Origin: Pseudomonas sp. CC120222-01a
Lineage (GTDB): Bacteria > Pseudomonadota > Gammaproteobacteria > Pseudomonadales > Pseudomonadaceae
Direction: 5' to 3'
Length of the DNA stretch: 52,018 nucleotides
NCBI RefSeq assembly: GCF_003097235.1
Contig: NZ_QEQQ01000033.1
Coordinates: 1-52,018 of the forward strand
Shown piece after piece: positions 51,583-52,018 of the stretch. The notes below the pieces were generated by a model that was not told the DNA's origin, did no database searches, and saw nothing but the letters and a program-made list of their open reading frames with translations. The translations under genes and the position numbers were made by a program. Positions within the stretch are counted from its first letter, which is position 1. The number at the start of each line of letters is the position of its first letter.

Positions 51583-51687
51583 TACGAAAGACCCTGAATT
51601 TAATGGGTATTATTCTGAAGCGTACAAATTTCTATCTCTAAACTTATCCTCAGCCTATTCCCAGGCTCCCGCTCCAGTGAAAAACCC

Positions 51688-52018
51688 TGTAGTGGTCTAC
51701 TAACCCCGGACACCAATTTAGGCGAGAATGCTCGCCACAGAGAGGTGTCTGATGACCAAGCAACGCCGTACCTTTACTCCTGAATTCAAGCGCGAAGCTG
51801 CCTGCCTGGTGCTCGACCAAGGCTATAGCCACGCCGAAGCTGCACGCTCGCTCGGCTTGGTCGAGTCAGCCCTGCGCCGGTGGGTTAATCAGCTTCAGCA
51901 AGAGCGCGGCGGCATCACGCCGGCCAGCAAAGCGTTGACGCCAGAGCAGCAAAAAATCCAAGAGCTGGAAGCTCGCATCACGCGCCTTGAACGCGAGAAG
52001 TCGATACTAAAAAAGGCT
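51688..52018 (+). mobile_element. IS3-family insertion sequence, left end (truncated by window)
   Basis: The probable left inverted repeat begins TGTAGTGGTCTACTAACCCC at 51688, followed 64 nt later by orfA. The right end and orfB lie outside the window. The bases before it (51583-51687) are markedly AT-richer than the rest of the window. Confidence 0.75.
51752..52018 (+). CDS. IS3-family transposase OrfA (partial)
   Basis: The first 89 residues of the OrfA protein of an IS3-family element; the 3' end is cut by the window. MTKQRRTFTPEFKREAACLV leads into a helix-turn-helix (SHAEAARSLGLVESALRRWV, about residues 26-45), then a leucine-zipper-like helix (IQELEARITRLEREKSIL, about 68-85). The last bases read CTAAAAAAGG, giving the slippery heptamer A-AAA-AAG at 52009-52015, the standard -1 frameshift site that fuses OrfA with OrfB into active transposase. 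GAGAGG precedes the ATG. Confidence 0.88.
   Translation, partial: MTKQRRTFTPEFKREAACLVLDQGYSHAEAARSLGLVESALRRWVNQLQQERGGITPASKALTPEQQKIQELEARITRLEREKSILKKA

Noticed and set aside
51148..51641. Open frames of about 100-160 codons on both strands near the right end
   Set aside because: No ribosome site or family match, and one runs through the tRNA fragment and terminator.

Overview
The window looks like chromosome of a Pseudomonas of the P. putida group. The coding sequence is GC-rich, REP elements ending in GCTCCCACAGG recur, and the gene order proB-obg-rpmA-rplU-ispB-...-fklB-...-lon-like-...-gdhA-...-ettA-...-morA-glyA matches, from memory, the PA4565-PA4602 stretch of P. aeruginosa with several losses. 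Apart from the last ~450 bases it reads as a mostly core chromosome carrying a few accessory cassettes. No rRNA, CRISPR array or prophage was seen.

Layout. 0.3-9 kb: an AlkA-type DNA glycosylase, then a complete cell-surface signalling system for a ferric siderophore (FecI-type sigma factor, FecR-type regulator, TonB-dependent transducer), two MFS transporters, a second FecR without a sigma or receptor partner, and an elongator tRNA-Met with its own promoter and terminator. 9-14 kb: a LysE exporter divergent from a LysR regulator, an M15 peptidase-like protein divergent from a secreted unknown, and rimI with its usual partner. 14.4-19.2 kb: a mksBEF condensin operon with no nuclease subunit. 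19.3-25.6 kb: creA-proB, obg, rpmA, rplU, ispB, a PhnA-type zinc ribbon protein, a small Fur-box-preceded gene, and fklB. 25.7-33.5 kb: small conserved Pseudomonas genes, a Lon-type protease, a DUF3015 protein, a DUF4105 protein, a lipoprotein and an unusual Gre-type factor. 33.7-43.3 kb: gdhA, ettA, the c-di-GMP sensor morA, and glyA.

43.4-51.1 kb is more accessory. It holds an unknown protein, an ACR3/BASS-type transporter, and a three-gene type VI secretion cassette on the minus strand (hcp, glycine-zipper effector, two-helix membrane immunity protein). These are followed by a malate dehydrogenase divergent from a GntP permease, a methyltransferase and two small unknown genes. The window ends at a genomic junction: a 26-nt tRNA-like 3' end with its terminator on the left, then AT-rich DNA and the left end of an IS3-family element that runs off the window. 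This is most simply read as the attachment site of an island.

How the genes work together. The siderophore system would sense and import an iron complex, and Fur-like boxes sit in front of the sigma gene, the orphan fecR and the small gene at 24.75 kb. The hcp cassette would load and protect against a membrane-disrupting toxin, using a secretion machine encoded elsewhere. The rest is mainly housekeeping: ribosome, proline, glycine/folate, quinone side chain, ammonium assimilation and chromosome organisation. Functions are inferred from sequence motifs and remembered families; no search was run.
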